Source: Gammaproteobacteria bacterium
GTDB taxonomy: Bacteria > Pseudomonadota > Gammaproteobacteria > Pseudomonadales > Balneatricaceae
Direction of reading: 5' to 3'
DNA length: 56,130 nt
Assembly (NCBI GenBank): GCA_030748435.1
Contig: JASMLZ010000065.1
Span: 1-56,130, forward strand
Under the pieces are notes generated by a model. It had not been told where the DNA came from. It saw only the letters and a list, made by a program, of their open reading frames with translations, and searched no databases. This document shows, piece by piece, positions 1 through 7,801 of the stretch (positions are counted from its first letter, which is position 1; the number at the start of each line of letters is the position of its first letter). Made by a program: the position numbers and the translations under genes.

Positions 1-215
<215 letters not shown>

Positions 216-509
216 TTAAGATTCGATTACGCCGTAAATTTCGCCTTCGCTCATGATCAACAGCTCTTCGCCATTCATCTTCACGGTATTGTTACCAGCG
301 TACTGGCCAAATAGAACCACGTCACCAACCTGCACGCTCATAGCTTGCAGTTCACCATTGCTGGTTACACGGCCTGGACCAACAGCAACAACCTCGCCTT
401 GGTTAGGCTTCTCTGCAGCACTACCAGGCAATACGATACCACCGGCACTAGTCGCCTCTTCTTCATGGCGACGAATAACAACGCGATCGTGTAAAGGACG
501 GATGCTCAT
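216..509 (-). CDS. groES: GroES co-chaperonin (Hsp10)
   Basis: The product is the 97-residue lid of the GroEL folding chamber. The protein starts [14 protein letters not shown], continues with [16 protein letters not shown] (the mobile loop that contacts GroEL) and ends [10 protein letters not shown], typical for the family and at its usual length of about 97. An in-frame ATG 66 bases further upstream would add 22 residues without family support, so I chose 509. It is the first gene of the groES-groEL operon and has a heat-shock-type promoter about 100 bases upstream. Confidence 0.97.
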   Translation of the reverse strand: MSIRPLHDRVVIRRHEEEATSAGGIVLPGSAAEKPNQGEVVAVGPGRVTSNGELQAMSVQVGDVVLFGQYAGNNTVKMNGEELLIMSEGEIYGVIES

Positions 510-616
510 TTCGCTTTTACTCCTAAATGTTTGTTTGGCTTCGTAATATGAAGCGGGTTTTGTTATGTCACTCACAACGGGTTAGCTAAGCAATACCATT
601 GTGTCTGTCTTGCTAG

Positions 617-642
617 ATATGGGGCGTATTTGCCTTTTCAAT
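617..642 (-). promoter_or_regulatory. Sigma-32 (heat-shock) type promoter of groES-groEL
   Basis: On the minus strand, ATTGAAA (636-642) is followed after 11 bases by CCCCATAT (617-624). This matches the RpoH pattern CTTGAAA-N11-16-CCCCATNT almost completely. The predicted transcription start near 610 leaves a leader of about 100 nt before the groES start. Calling it sigma-32-dependent is inference from pattern and gene context. Confidence 0.75.
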
Positions 643-771
643 AGCTAGTACAGAAAAAATTAGTTTTTTTTTGAAAATTTGCAACCCAAATGATGCCAAA
701 GCAGGCCGTTTTTTATTAAGCGGGGTATTTTAGTACACCAACGGCATCATAGCAGGCCTATGCAGCCTGTA

Positions 772-1266
772 TTATGATAAACGATCATTGTTCGAGGGAT
801 CATTCTGCTCTGTATGATTTTCAAATTCACCTTCAATAATGGTGCCGTGGCGCTCTTTTGATGCTTGGGAACCAGAGCCACCAAATGGACTATGGCCGTG
901 ACCACCCGTTGCCAACACCACAAAGTGCTTCTTTAAAGCCACAGCCATCAAACCCCGGGTAAAGGGTAATAAGCACATAAAGCCAAAGGCATCGGTAATA
1001 AAACCCGGGGTGAGTAGTAGAGCACCACCAATAGCAAGAAAAATCCCTTCTACCATTTCTTGCGCCGGGAGCTGGCCTGATTGTATCCGCCAGTTGGCAC
1101 GGTTGAGTGTTGCCAAGCCTTGAACACGTAACATATTGATACCAATAAAGGCGGTTAACACCACCAAAGCAATGGTCCACAAGGCTCCAATCCATTGGCC
1201 TACCTGAATCAAAACGGTAATTTCAATGATGGGTACAGCAATAAACAATAAAAACAGGAAGCGCAT
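772..1266 (-). CDS. fxsA: FxsA family membrane protein
   Basis: This 164-residue inner-membrane protein begins MRFLFLLFIAVPIIEITVLIQVGQWIG, the typical FxsA start. Hydrophobic segments lie roughly at residues 2-20, 25-45 and 75-105, followed by a hydrophilic tail of about 50 residues. In E. coli, FxsA overproduction relieves exclusion of phage T7 by the F plasmid; its native job is poorly known. The neighbouring groES gene is a common partner of fxsA in gammaproteobacteria. The two are on the same strand, but the groESL promoter lies between them, so they are probably separate transcripts. Confidence 0.9.
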   Translation of the reverse strand: MRFLFLLFIAVPIIEITVLIQVGQWIGALWTIALVVLTAFIGINMLRVQGLATLNRANWRIQSGQLPAQEMVEGIFLAIGGALLLTPGFITDAFGFMCLLPFTRGLMAVALKKHFVVLATGGHGHSPFGGSGSQASKERHGTIIEGEFENHTEQNDPSNNDRLS

Positions 1267-1286
1267 TATTTTAATCCTCTGATCAG

Positions 1287-1706
1287 ATGTCTTACTATAT
1301 GAGGGTTAAACCTGATATTGAAACACTGGATAAGCAAACAAAGGCCAATAACTGTATGTCTGGCAATCAGCAAACAACTGTCACCAAGAATGTAGACCCC
1401 AGAGAACTGGCAAAGTTGCAGCTATATCAGGTCATTGCCGCCATACCAGCCGGGCAGGTTGCCAGCTACGGGCAATTGGCCAAGCTAGCGGGACAAGCCG
1501 GTGCCGCGCGCTGGGTAGGCTATTGCTTACGCCATTTGCCAAAGGACTCCAGCTTGCCTTGGCATCGAGTCATTAGCGCCAATGGCAAACTTGCCTTTAA
1601 TCTAGACAGCGAAGGCTATTGGCGCCAACGCGAGCTGTTACAAGCTGAAGGCATTATTCTGCATCACCATAAGGTTAGTATGCGCCGCTATCAGTGGCAA
1701 CCTTAA
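1287..1706 (+). CDS. Alkyltransferase-like protein (ATL, MGMT family)
   Basis: This small member of the O6-methylguanine-DNA methyltransferase C-terminal domain family has the helix-turn-helix core AIPAGQVASYGQLAKLAG and then LPWHRVISANGKLAF. Trp occupies the position of the alkyl-accepting Cys (PCHRV in active enzymes), which defines ATL proteins (YbaZ/Atl1). These bind O6-alkylguanine in DNA and pass the lesion to nucleotide excision repair instead of repairing it directly. The open frame gives 139 residues; Met at 1356 (MSGNQQ) gives a 116-residue protein closer to the usual family length and may be the true start. It is divergent from fxsA and followed by a DMT transporter on the same strand. 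Confidence 0.88.
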   Translation: MSYYMRVKPDIETLDKQTKANNCMSGNQQTTVTKNVDPRELAKLQLYQVIAAIPAGQVASYGQLAKLAGQAGAARWVGYCLRHLPKDSSLPWHRVISANGKLAFNLDSEGYWRQRELLQAEGIILHHHKVSMRRYQWQP

Positions 1707-1764
1707 GATAGACAAAGGCCAGTATCCTGCTATAGCATGCATCTTTTTATTATGGATATCGGCT

Positions 1765-2676
1765 ATGAAACCAACGCTACCGCCACTGCTTGCATTCACT
1801 GCGTTACTAGTGCTGGGTAGCATATGGGGTAGCACTATTTTGCTTTCCAAACATGTTGTATCAACTGGCCATTCAGCCTTGGGGCTGACCTTTTGGCAAA
1901 TGACTATCGGGGCTCTGGTTTTATCCGTGGTAGGTTGGATACGCAAGTCACCACTGCCAATGCACCCTAAAGACTTGCGGTTTTACACTATTGTGGCCCT
2001 GATAGGTACGCTTATCCCTAACTCATTTTCCTATAGTGTCGCTGCTCATTTACCAGCGGGCCTGATGGCCATTACCTTAGCCACTGTGCCTATGTTTTCC
2101 CTATTTATTGCCCTTGTCTGGCATAGTGAAAAGCCACAACCGGGACGTATCCTCGGTATCTGTTTAGGCGCAATGGCAATGCTAATTTTGCTCGGCCCAG
2201 AAGCCTCATTGCCCAATGCCAGTATGGCTGTTTGGGTGCTAATAGCACTCATTGCGCCCTTTTGCTATGGCTTTGAGGGCAATTATATAGCTCGATCTAT
2301 GCCGGCCAAAATGGACGCCTTTAGTGCTTTGCGCGGGTCTTGTATTATCGGCACTCTGATAGGTGCCCCAGTGGTCTTGGCCACCGATAACTGGGTAAAC
2401 TTAAACACTCACTGGACCAGTGTAGAGTGGGGTATATTGCTGAACAGCTTGTTGCATATAGTCACCTATGGTGCCTATATTTGGCTGGTAGGCCGCACTG
2501 GCGCTGTATTTGCCAGCCAAGTGGCCTATATTGTTACCCTATCTGGTGTGTTTTTGGGCATGATCATACTCAATGAAAGCCACCATACGCTGGTGTGGTT
2601 GGCTTTGGCTCTGATGATGGCTGGCTTGGCCCTTGTACAACCAAAAAAGGCCCAAGCAACAGCAAACCAACAATGA
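1765..2676 (+). CDS. DMT-superfamily (EamA) transporter
   Basis: This 303-residue integral membrane protein has about ten hydrophobic segments in two repeats of five, the EamA/DMT layout. The N-terminal repeat carries LGSIWGSTILLSKHVV, and the C-terminal half ends with LVWLALALMMAGLALVQ before a short basic tail. Family members export metabolites or amino acids such as threonine, homoserine or cysteine; the substrate here cannot be read from sequence. It lies 58 bases downstream of the ATL gene and converges with yajQ. No obvious terminator is seen in the 56-base gap that follows. Confidence 0.85.
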   Translation: MKPTLPPLLAFTALLVLGSIWGSTILLSKHVVSTGHSALGLTFWQMTIGALVLSVVGWIRKSPLPMHPKDLRFYTIVALIGTLIPNSFSYSVAAHLPAGLMAITLATVPMFSLFIALVWHSEKPQPGRILGICLGAMAMLILLGPEASLPNASMAVWVLIALIAPFCYGFEGNYIARSMPAKMDAFSALRGSCIIGTLIGAPVVLATDNWVNLNTHWTSVEWGILLNSLLHIVTYGAYIWLVGRTGAVFASQVAYIVTLSGVFLGMIILNESHHTLVWLALALMMAGLALVQPKKAQATANQQ

Positions 2677-2732
2677 GCATAAGTTGACACGCCTCACCCT
2701 ACATCAAGTAAGCGTTGGCAGAGCTTAAAGCA

Positions 2733-3215
2733 CTAGTCACGAAAATTTTGGTACTGTAAAGGCAGATCAAACTCGGCTTCTTTTAACATGGCTATCACCT
2801 GCTGCAGGTCATCACGCTTCTTACCTGTTACCCGCACCTGTTCACCTTGTATTTGCGATTGCACTTTGAGTTTTTTATCCTTAATTAGCTTGATAATTTT
2901 TTTGGCTAACTCTTTATCCAGACCTGAGCGCAATAAAATAGGTTGACGACAGCGCAGGTTGGCTGTCTCAACGTCCTTGCTTTCCAAACACTTTATATCA
3001 ATACCCCGCTTGATCAGTTTGCCCTGCAAAATCGGCAGCATCTGTTGCAACTGGAAGTCCACTTCGGCATGCATGGTGACCAGCCCATCACCTTGTTCAA
3101 ATCTGGCATCCACGCCTTTAAAATCAAACCGAGTGCCGACCTCTCGGTTGGCTTGATCCACAGCATTGGCAACTTCGTGCATATCCAGTTCAGAAACCAC
3201 ATCAAATGATGGCAT
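2733..3215 (-). CDS. yajQ: YajQ family nucleotide-binding protein
   Basis: The 160-residue product begins MPSFDVVSELDMHEVANAVDQA and ends with LPLQYQNFRD, both hallmark ends of the YajQ/DUF520 family. It has two ferredoxin-like halves. Family members bind nucleotides; in Xanthomonas and Pseudomonas YajQ-type proteins bind cyclic di-GMP and act with transcription factors, and the E. coli protein has been reported to bind tRNA and GTP. Length is typical. It is a single gene, converging with the DMT transporter and divergent from panE. Confidence 0.95.
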   Translation of the reverse strand: MPSFDVVSELDMHEVANAVDQANREVGTRFDFKGVDARFEQGDGLVTMHAEVDFQLQQMLPILQGKLIKRGIDIKCLESKDVETANLRCRQPILLRSGLDKELAKKIIKLIKDKKLKVQSQIQGEQVRVTGKKRDDLQQVIAMLKEAEFDLPLQYQNFRD

Positions 3216-3322
3216 ATTGATACTCCTAAAGCTTAATTAACTGTTCAAGCACAGTTTTTAGGTTAGACTATAAGCCGAATTTTACCTTAAGCGTGACACA
3301 GGCAACAGTGCCCAATTCTTGT

Positions 3323-4279
3323 ATGAACAAAAACCAACAACAACCTTGGCATATTTTGGGCGCTGGCGCCATTGGTTGCCTGTGGGCACATGCTATGCAG
3401 CAATGGCAACTGGACGTCACCATCCTGACACGCAATAAACAACAGCATCAACAATTACAGACCCAAGGTATACAACTGACAGATGGCAAAGTGACCTATA
3501 CCAGCCGCCCAGCCAGCCTATATCCCGGTTTGGGGGGCGCTAAAATCAGCAATTTGCTGGTCTGTACCAAGGCTTATGCCACACTTAGTGCTGTTGAAAG
3601 CTGGCGTAAACTACTGCACCCACAAGCCAATATCTTGCTGCTGCAAAACGGTATGGGTACAGCTCAGGCTCTGCAAACACGCCTGCCCAAGGCCAATATT
3701 TACTGTGCCACAACCACTGATGGTGCCTGGCGACAGGGGCCATGGCGGGTAGTAAGGGCAGGCATGGGCGACACACAAATAGGGACTTTTAGTGCCCATT
3801 TATCCAGCCACACCGCGCCCGCCCAAATCGCCCACTTATTGACTTTAAGTGCAGCCCACACCAATCTTTTACGTTTGCACTGGCATGCAGATATTCTGAC
3901 TCCTATATGGCACAAGCTGGCCATTAACAGTGTTATCAATGCCTTAACCGCCGTCTACCAAATCAACAATGGTGAGCTGATCAAGCATAGTCAGGCCCGA
4001 CCACGTCTGGAACAGCTATGCAAGGAAACTGAGGACGTCATGAGTCGCTGCCATATCACCCCAATTCCTCATGGCCTTTTGCAACAGGCCCTGCGAGTGC
4101 TAAATCAAACTGCTGACAACCAATCTTCCATGTTACAAGACTGTTTAGCAGACCGGCCCACAGAGATTGATGCCATTAATGGATTTATTATTCAACAAGG
4201 TAGCCTACTACACCTGCCCTGTGCCGCCCACAAGCAAATTTGCGATGATCTGCACCAGCAGTACCCAAGGCCATCATAG
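3323..4279 (+). CDS. panE: 2-dehydropantoate 2-reductase (ketopantoate reductase)
   Basis: The enzyme catalyses NADPH-dependent reduction of 2-dehydropantoate to pantoate in pantothenate/CoA synthesis. The N-terminal Rossmann motif GAGAIGCLWA is at about residues 13-22. The catalytic-lysine region KLAINSVINALTAVYQINNG closely matches the PanE signature, followed by a C-terminal helical ApbA_C-type domain. I use Met at 3323 (MNKNQQQ), giving 318 residues. An upstream Met at 3293 would add ten residues and is possible. The gene ends 19 bases before the TPP-enzyme gene on the same strand, suggesting co-transcription. Confidence 0.92.
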   Translation: MNKNQQQPWHILGAGAIGCLWAHAMQQWQLDVTILTRNKQQHQQLQTQGIQLTDGKVTYTSRPASLYPGLGGAKISNLLVCTKAYATLSAVESWRKLLHPQANILLLQNGMGTAQALQTRLPKANIYCATTTDGAWRQGPWRVVRAGMGDTQIGTFSAHLSSHTAPAQIAHLLTLSAAHTNLLRLHWHADILTPIWHKLAINSVINALTAVYQINNGELIKHSQARPRLEQLCKETEDVMSRCHITPIPHGLLQQALRVLNQTADNQSSMLQDCLADRPTEIDAINGFIIQQGSLLHLPCAAHKQICDDLHQQYPRPS

Positions 4280-4298
4280 GACTATTCAGGAATCGATT

Positions 4299-5978
4299 AT
4301 GAACACAGCAAAAGAGCAACTTAGTGGTGGCCAACTAATAGTAAAGGCACTGCAAGCACAGGGTGTTACCCACCTGTTTAGTGTACCAGGGGAAAGCTTT
4401 TTAGACGTATTGGATGCCCTTTATGACAGTGATATAAACAATATCGTATGCCGACAAGAAGGTGGCGCAGCTATGATGGCTGAGGCTTGGGGCAAGGCCA
4501 CTGGCACTCCCGGCATTTGTTTTGTCACCCGCGGCCCAGGCGCTACCAATGCTAGTGCCGGTATCCATATAGCTGATCAGGATTCAACCCCAATGATCCT
4601 GTTTGTGGGCCAGATAAACAGTGGCAACCGCCATCGGGAAGGCTTTCAGGAACTGGATTATCGACAGGTTTTTGGCACCATGACAAAATGGGTGGCCGAG
4701 ATTGATAGTGCTGCCAGAGTCACAGAAATGGTAGCCCGCGCGTGGGCCATTGCCACTGCTGGCCGTCCCGGCCCAGTGGTGCTGGTGCTACCCGAGGATG
4801 CTTTGTGTGATACGGCTATAGCCGACTCTATGCCACAATGTACACCCGTACCCAGCTATCCCCATCCCCAACAGGTGGAGCAGATGGTTACCTTGCTCGA
4901 TCAAGCCGACAACCCTATGGTGATCGTGGGTGGTAGTGGCTGGAGCAAAGAAGCTTGTGATCAATTAGCCGACTTTGTCACTCGCTTTAATCTGCCCGTC
5001 GCCTGTTCTTTTCGTCGACAGATGTTATTTGACCATCAGCATAGTCACTACGCTGGTGATGCTGGTTTAGGCATTAATCCCCAATTAGCCCAGCGCATCA
5101 AACAAGCCGATGTACTACTGTTGATTAATACACGGTTTTCAGAGGTCGCGGCACAAAACTACACCCTGATAAATATACCCAGCCCGGCTCAAAGCCTGAT
5201 CCATATTCATAGTGGCGCAGAGGAACTGGGCAAGCTGTATACACCAACTATTGGCATGCGGGCCGACCCCATCAGCTTAATGCCATGTTTGACTGAGTAT
5301 AAGTCCACAGGGGCAGCCAAACGTAAGCAGTATCTAACAGCTTGTCACGCCAGTTATAAGGCTTGGTCTCAACTGCCTGACCGACATTATCCCGGCACAC
5401 TGCAAATGCCCAAAATTCTGCAGATCATGCAGGCCATGCTACCGGCTGACAGTATTATCACCAATGGAGCTGGCAACTATGCCAGTTGGATTCATCGCTT
5501 TTGGCCCTTTCGCAACTTTGGCAGCCAGTTAGCCCCGACTTCTGGCTCCATGGGCTATGGCTTGCCTGCAGCCATCGCTGCCAAGCTAGCCTGTCCCGAT
5601 AGGACAGTGGTAGGTATGGCTGGCGATGGCTGTTTTCAGATGACCATGCAGGAACTGGCCAGTGCTGTGCAGGCGCAAGTGCAGATCATTATTATGGTGG
5701 TGGATAATGGCATATACGGCACCATTCGCATGCATCAGGAAAAGCGTTTTCCCCAGCGGGTCAGTGGCACAGATATGGTCAACCCGAATTTTGCCGAGCT
5801 AGCCAAAGCTTATGGTATCTATAGCGCCCGCATTGAGCACCATGACGACTTTGCCCCCGCCCTGCAACAAGCGCAGAACACTGATGGCCCCGCCTTACTG
5901 CATCTGGTGTTGAATAAGGAAGTGATCACGCCACAGCAAACACTAAGTGAAATAAGTGGCGTTAGCAAATCAGGTTGA
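4299..5978 (+). CDS. Acetolactate synthase-like thiamine pyrophosphate enzyme
   Basis: This 559-residue protein has the three-domain IlvB-type fold. The N-terminal pyrimidine-binding domain carries the catalytic Glu in CRQEGGAAMMAEAWGKATG (about residue 54). A central domain follows, then a C-terminal pyrophosphate-binding domain with GDGCFQMTMQELASAV through VVDNG, the GDG-N(Mg2+) motif. The open frame extends 132 bases upstream inside panE, but ATG at 4299 is preceded by CAGGA and begins family-like sequence. No small regulatory subunit follows, so biosynthetic acetolactate synthase is less likely than another 2-oxoacid decarboxylase or carboligase. The substrate is unknown; pairing with panE points only loosely to 2-oxoacids. 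Confidence 0.85.
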   Translation: MNTAKEQLSGGQLIVKALQAQGVTHLFSVPGESFLDVLDALYDSDINNIVCRQEGGAAMMAEAWGKATGTPGICFVTRGPGATNASAGIHIADQDSTPMILFVGQINSGNRHREGFQELDYRQVFGTMTKWVAEIDSAARVTEMVARAWAIATAGRPGPVVLVLPEDALCDTAIADSMPQCTPVPSYPHPQQVEQMVTLLDQADNPMVIVGGSGWSKEACDQLADFVTRFNLPVACSFRRQMLFDHQHSHYAGDAGLGINPQLAQRIKQADVLLLINTRFSEVAAQNYTLINIPSPAQSLIHIHSGAEELGKLYTPTIGMRADPISLMPCLTEYKSTGAAKRKQYLTACHASYKAWSQLPDRHYPGTLQMPKILQIMQAMLPADSIITNGAGNYASWIHRFWPFRNFGSQLAPTSGSMGYGLPAAIAAKLACPDRTVVGMAGDGCFQMTMQELASAVQAQVQIIIMVVDNGIYGTIRMHQEKRFPQRVSGTDMVNPNFAELAKAYGIYSARIEHHDDFAPALQQAQNTDGPALLHLVLNKEVITPQQTLSEISGVSKSG

Positions 5979-5990
5979 AACCCGATTTGC
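5965..5990. terminator. Hairpin over the stop codon of the TPP-enzyme gene
   Basis: GCAAATC (5965-5971) pairs with GATTTGC (5984-5990), and an inner GGTT (5973-5976) pairs with AACC (5979-5982). The TGA stop codon lies in the hairpin (5976-5978). There is no T-run on either side, so it may slow 3' exonucleases or act in convergent termination rather than being a classical terminator. Confidence 0.5.
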
Positions 5991-6049
5991 AGCCAACCAT
6001 ACAGACTACCAATAGCAGGTTAGTATATAGGTCAGTTGCAAAGCAGCCT

Positions 6050-6138
6050 GTAGGTCGGACTCAGCGTGCACCGTGAGCGTAGCGAATGCTTTGACATTGT
6101 CGGGTTAAAACCCAACCTAAAATAGGTTAAAACCCGAC
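6050..6138. repeat. REP-like palindromic intergenic repeat
   Basis: The convergent gap between the TPP-enzyme gene and aceF holds a GTAGGTCGGACTCAGCGTG-type stretch followed by a two-tier palindrome. GTCGGGTT (6099-6106) pairs with AACCCGAC (6131-6138), and inside it AACCTA (6114-6119) pairs with TAGGTT (6123-6128). Such GTCGGGTT/AACCCGAC cassettes are typical of dispersed gammaproteobacterial intergenic repeats. Copy number outside the window is unknown. Confidence 0.55.
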
Positions 6139-6160
6139 CCACAAAGGTGCTACCTGAGTG

Positions 6161-7777
6161 TTACATTACCAGATGACGAATATCACCTAACACCTTCGCT
6201 AAATAGCTGGTGAAGCGGGCTGCGTCGGCACCGTTAATAGCACGGTGGTCATAGGACAGACTTAGGGGCATCATCAGACGAGGCTCAAACTCTGTGCCAT
6301 TCCAACGCGGCTGTATATCGGCCTTGGAAACACCTAAAATAGCCACTTCTGGCGTATTGACAATAGGCGTAAATGACGTGCCACCAATACTGCCTAGGCT
6401 GGAAATAGTAAAGCAACCACCCTGCATATCTGCCGGCATCAGCTTTTTATCCTTGGCTTTGGCACCCATGGCAATGACTTCGGCTGACAATTCCCAAATG
6501 GACTTCTGGTCGACATCACGCAATACAGGCACTACCAAACCTGCTGGAGTATCTACAGCCACGCCAATATTCACATAACTCTTTTGTATAAGATGCTCAC
6601 CATCATTATCCAAAGAAACATTAAATTGAGGAAATTCACGCAAGGCCATGGCGCAGGCTTTAAGCATAAATGGCAAAGGGGTTACCTTGGTACCACGCTG
6701 CTCTGCTTCAGCCTTTAAGCCCTTACGGAAAGCTTCAAGGTCAGTTATATCGGCATGATCAAACTGGGTAACATGGGGCACATTCAGCCAACTGCGGGTC
6801 ATATTCTGGGCAGTTAAACGGTGAATCTTGCTCATTTTCACCTTCTCGACCTCACCAAACTGGCTAAAGTCGATGGCTGGTGGTTTGTCAATGACCGCAC
6901 TGCCAGCACCTACCGGGGCAACAGGCGTACTTAAGCGGTGCTTAACAAATGTTTGTATGTCTTCTTTTAAGATACGATCTTTAGGTCCACTAGCCGTCAC
7001 CTGATTAAGATCTACGCCCAGCTCCCGAGCTAACATGCGCACGGCTGGACCAGCATGAATATTGCCATCAGGGGTGACTACAACAGTCGCCGTCTGGGCC
7101 GGCTTGGTTGGAGCAGTTTCCTGTTGCACCTCTGCAGTAGGTGCAGGTGGCGCCTCTTTAACTGGTGCAGGTGCTGCAGTAGAGGCGGCAGTTTCCACAA
7201 CCGTGGTTTGCACTACTGCCATCAGATCACCCTGATTAACCTTATTGCCCTCAGACAACTTCAGACTTATCAAGGTGCCACCGGTGGTGGCAGGAATTTC
7301 CATAGAAGCCTTGTCAGTTTCTACCACCACAAGGGTATCGCCAGCAGCTATCTCATCACCTTCTGCAACCGCGATTTCAATAACTTCCACATCATTGGCA
7401 CCACCCAAATCGGGAACCAGAATCTCAACCTCAGCACTGGAACCAGCAGACGTGGCCGCTGCTTGTTCTGCTGCAGGCTCAGGCTCCGCTACAGCTGGGG
7501 CTTCCTCAGCATCAGTAGCCTCTGATGGTGCTTCAGTAGCTTCACCTTGTAGATCCGCTAACAGATCCCCAACATTACAAATTGCACCCTCACTCATATG
7601 CAGAGCACTTACCACACCAGAGCTGGGCGATGGAATCTCCATAGAGGCCTTATCTGTTTCCAATACCACTAGGGAATCGCCTTGCGCCACCGTATCACCC
7701 ACAGCCACACAAAGTTCGATAATTTCTACGTCGCTAGCCCCACCCAGATCAGGAATGGTTACGTTTATATTTGCCAT
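6161..7777 (-). CDS. aceF: Dihydrolipoyl acetyltransferase, E2 of pyruvate dehydrogenase
   Basis: E2 transfers acetyl groups from E1 to CoA in the pyruvate dehydrogenase complex. The 538-residue protein has two N-terminal lipoyl domains, each with ETDKASMEIP (lipoyl Lys near residues 43 and 156), joined by Ala/Pro/Glu-rich linkers. An E3/E1-binding domain follows (AVRMLARELGVDLNQV through KEDIQTFV). The C-terminal catalytic domain ends with DHRAINGADAARFTSYL, which carries the active His and Asp. I chose ATG 7777 (MANINVTIPDLGG); an ATG seven codons upstream lies in the leader. E. coli E2 has three lipoyl domains and many other species two. It follows aceE by 24 bases. No lpd gene follows. 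Confidence 0.96.
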   Translation of the reverse strand: MANINVTIPDLGGASDVEIIELCVAVGDTVAQGDSLVVLETDKASMEIPSPSSGVVSALHMSEGAICNVGDLLADLQGEATEAPSEATDAEEAPAVAEPEPAAEQAAATSAGSSAEVEILVPDLGGANDVEVIEIAVAEGDEIAAGDTLVVVETDKASMEIPATTGGTLISLKLSEGNKVNQGDLMAVVQTTVVETAASTAAPAPVKEAPPAPTAEVQQETAPTKPAQTATVVVTPDGNIHAGPAVRMLARELGVDLNQVTASGPKDRILKEDIQTFVKHRLSTPVAPVGAGSAVIDKPPAIDFSQFGEVEKVKMSKIHRLTAQNMTRSWLNVPHVTQFDHADITDLEAFRKGLKAEAEQRGTKVTPLPFMLKACAMALREFPQFNVSLDNDGEHLIQKSYVNIGVAVDTPAGLVVPVLRDVDQKSIWELSAEVIAMGAKAKDKKLMPADMQGGCFTISSLGSIGGTSFTPIVNTPEVAILGVSKADIQPRWNGTEFEPRLMMPLSLSYDHRAINGADAARFTSYLAKVLGDIRHLVM

Positions 7778-7801
7778 TGTTGCGTTCTCCTTGCCCACTG
7801 A

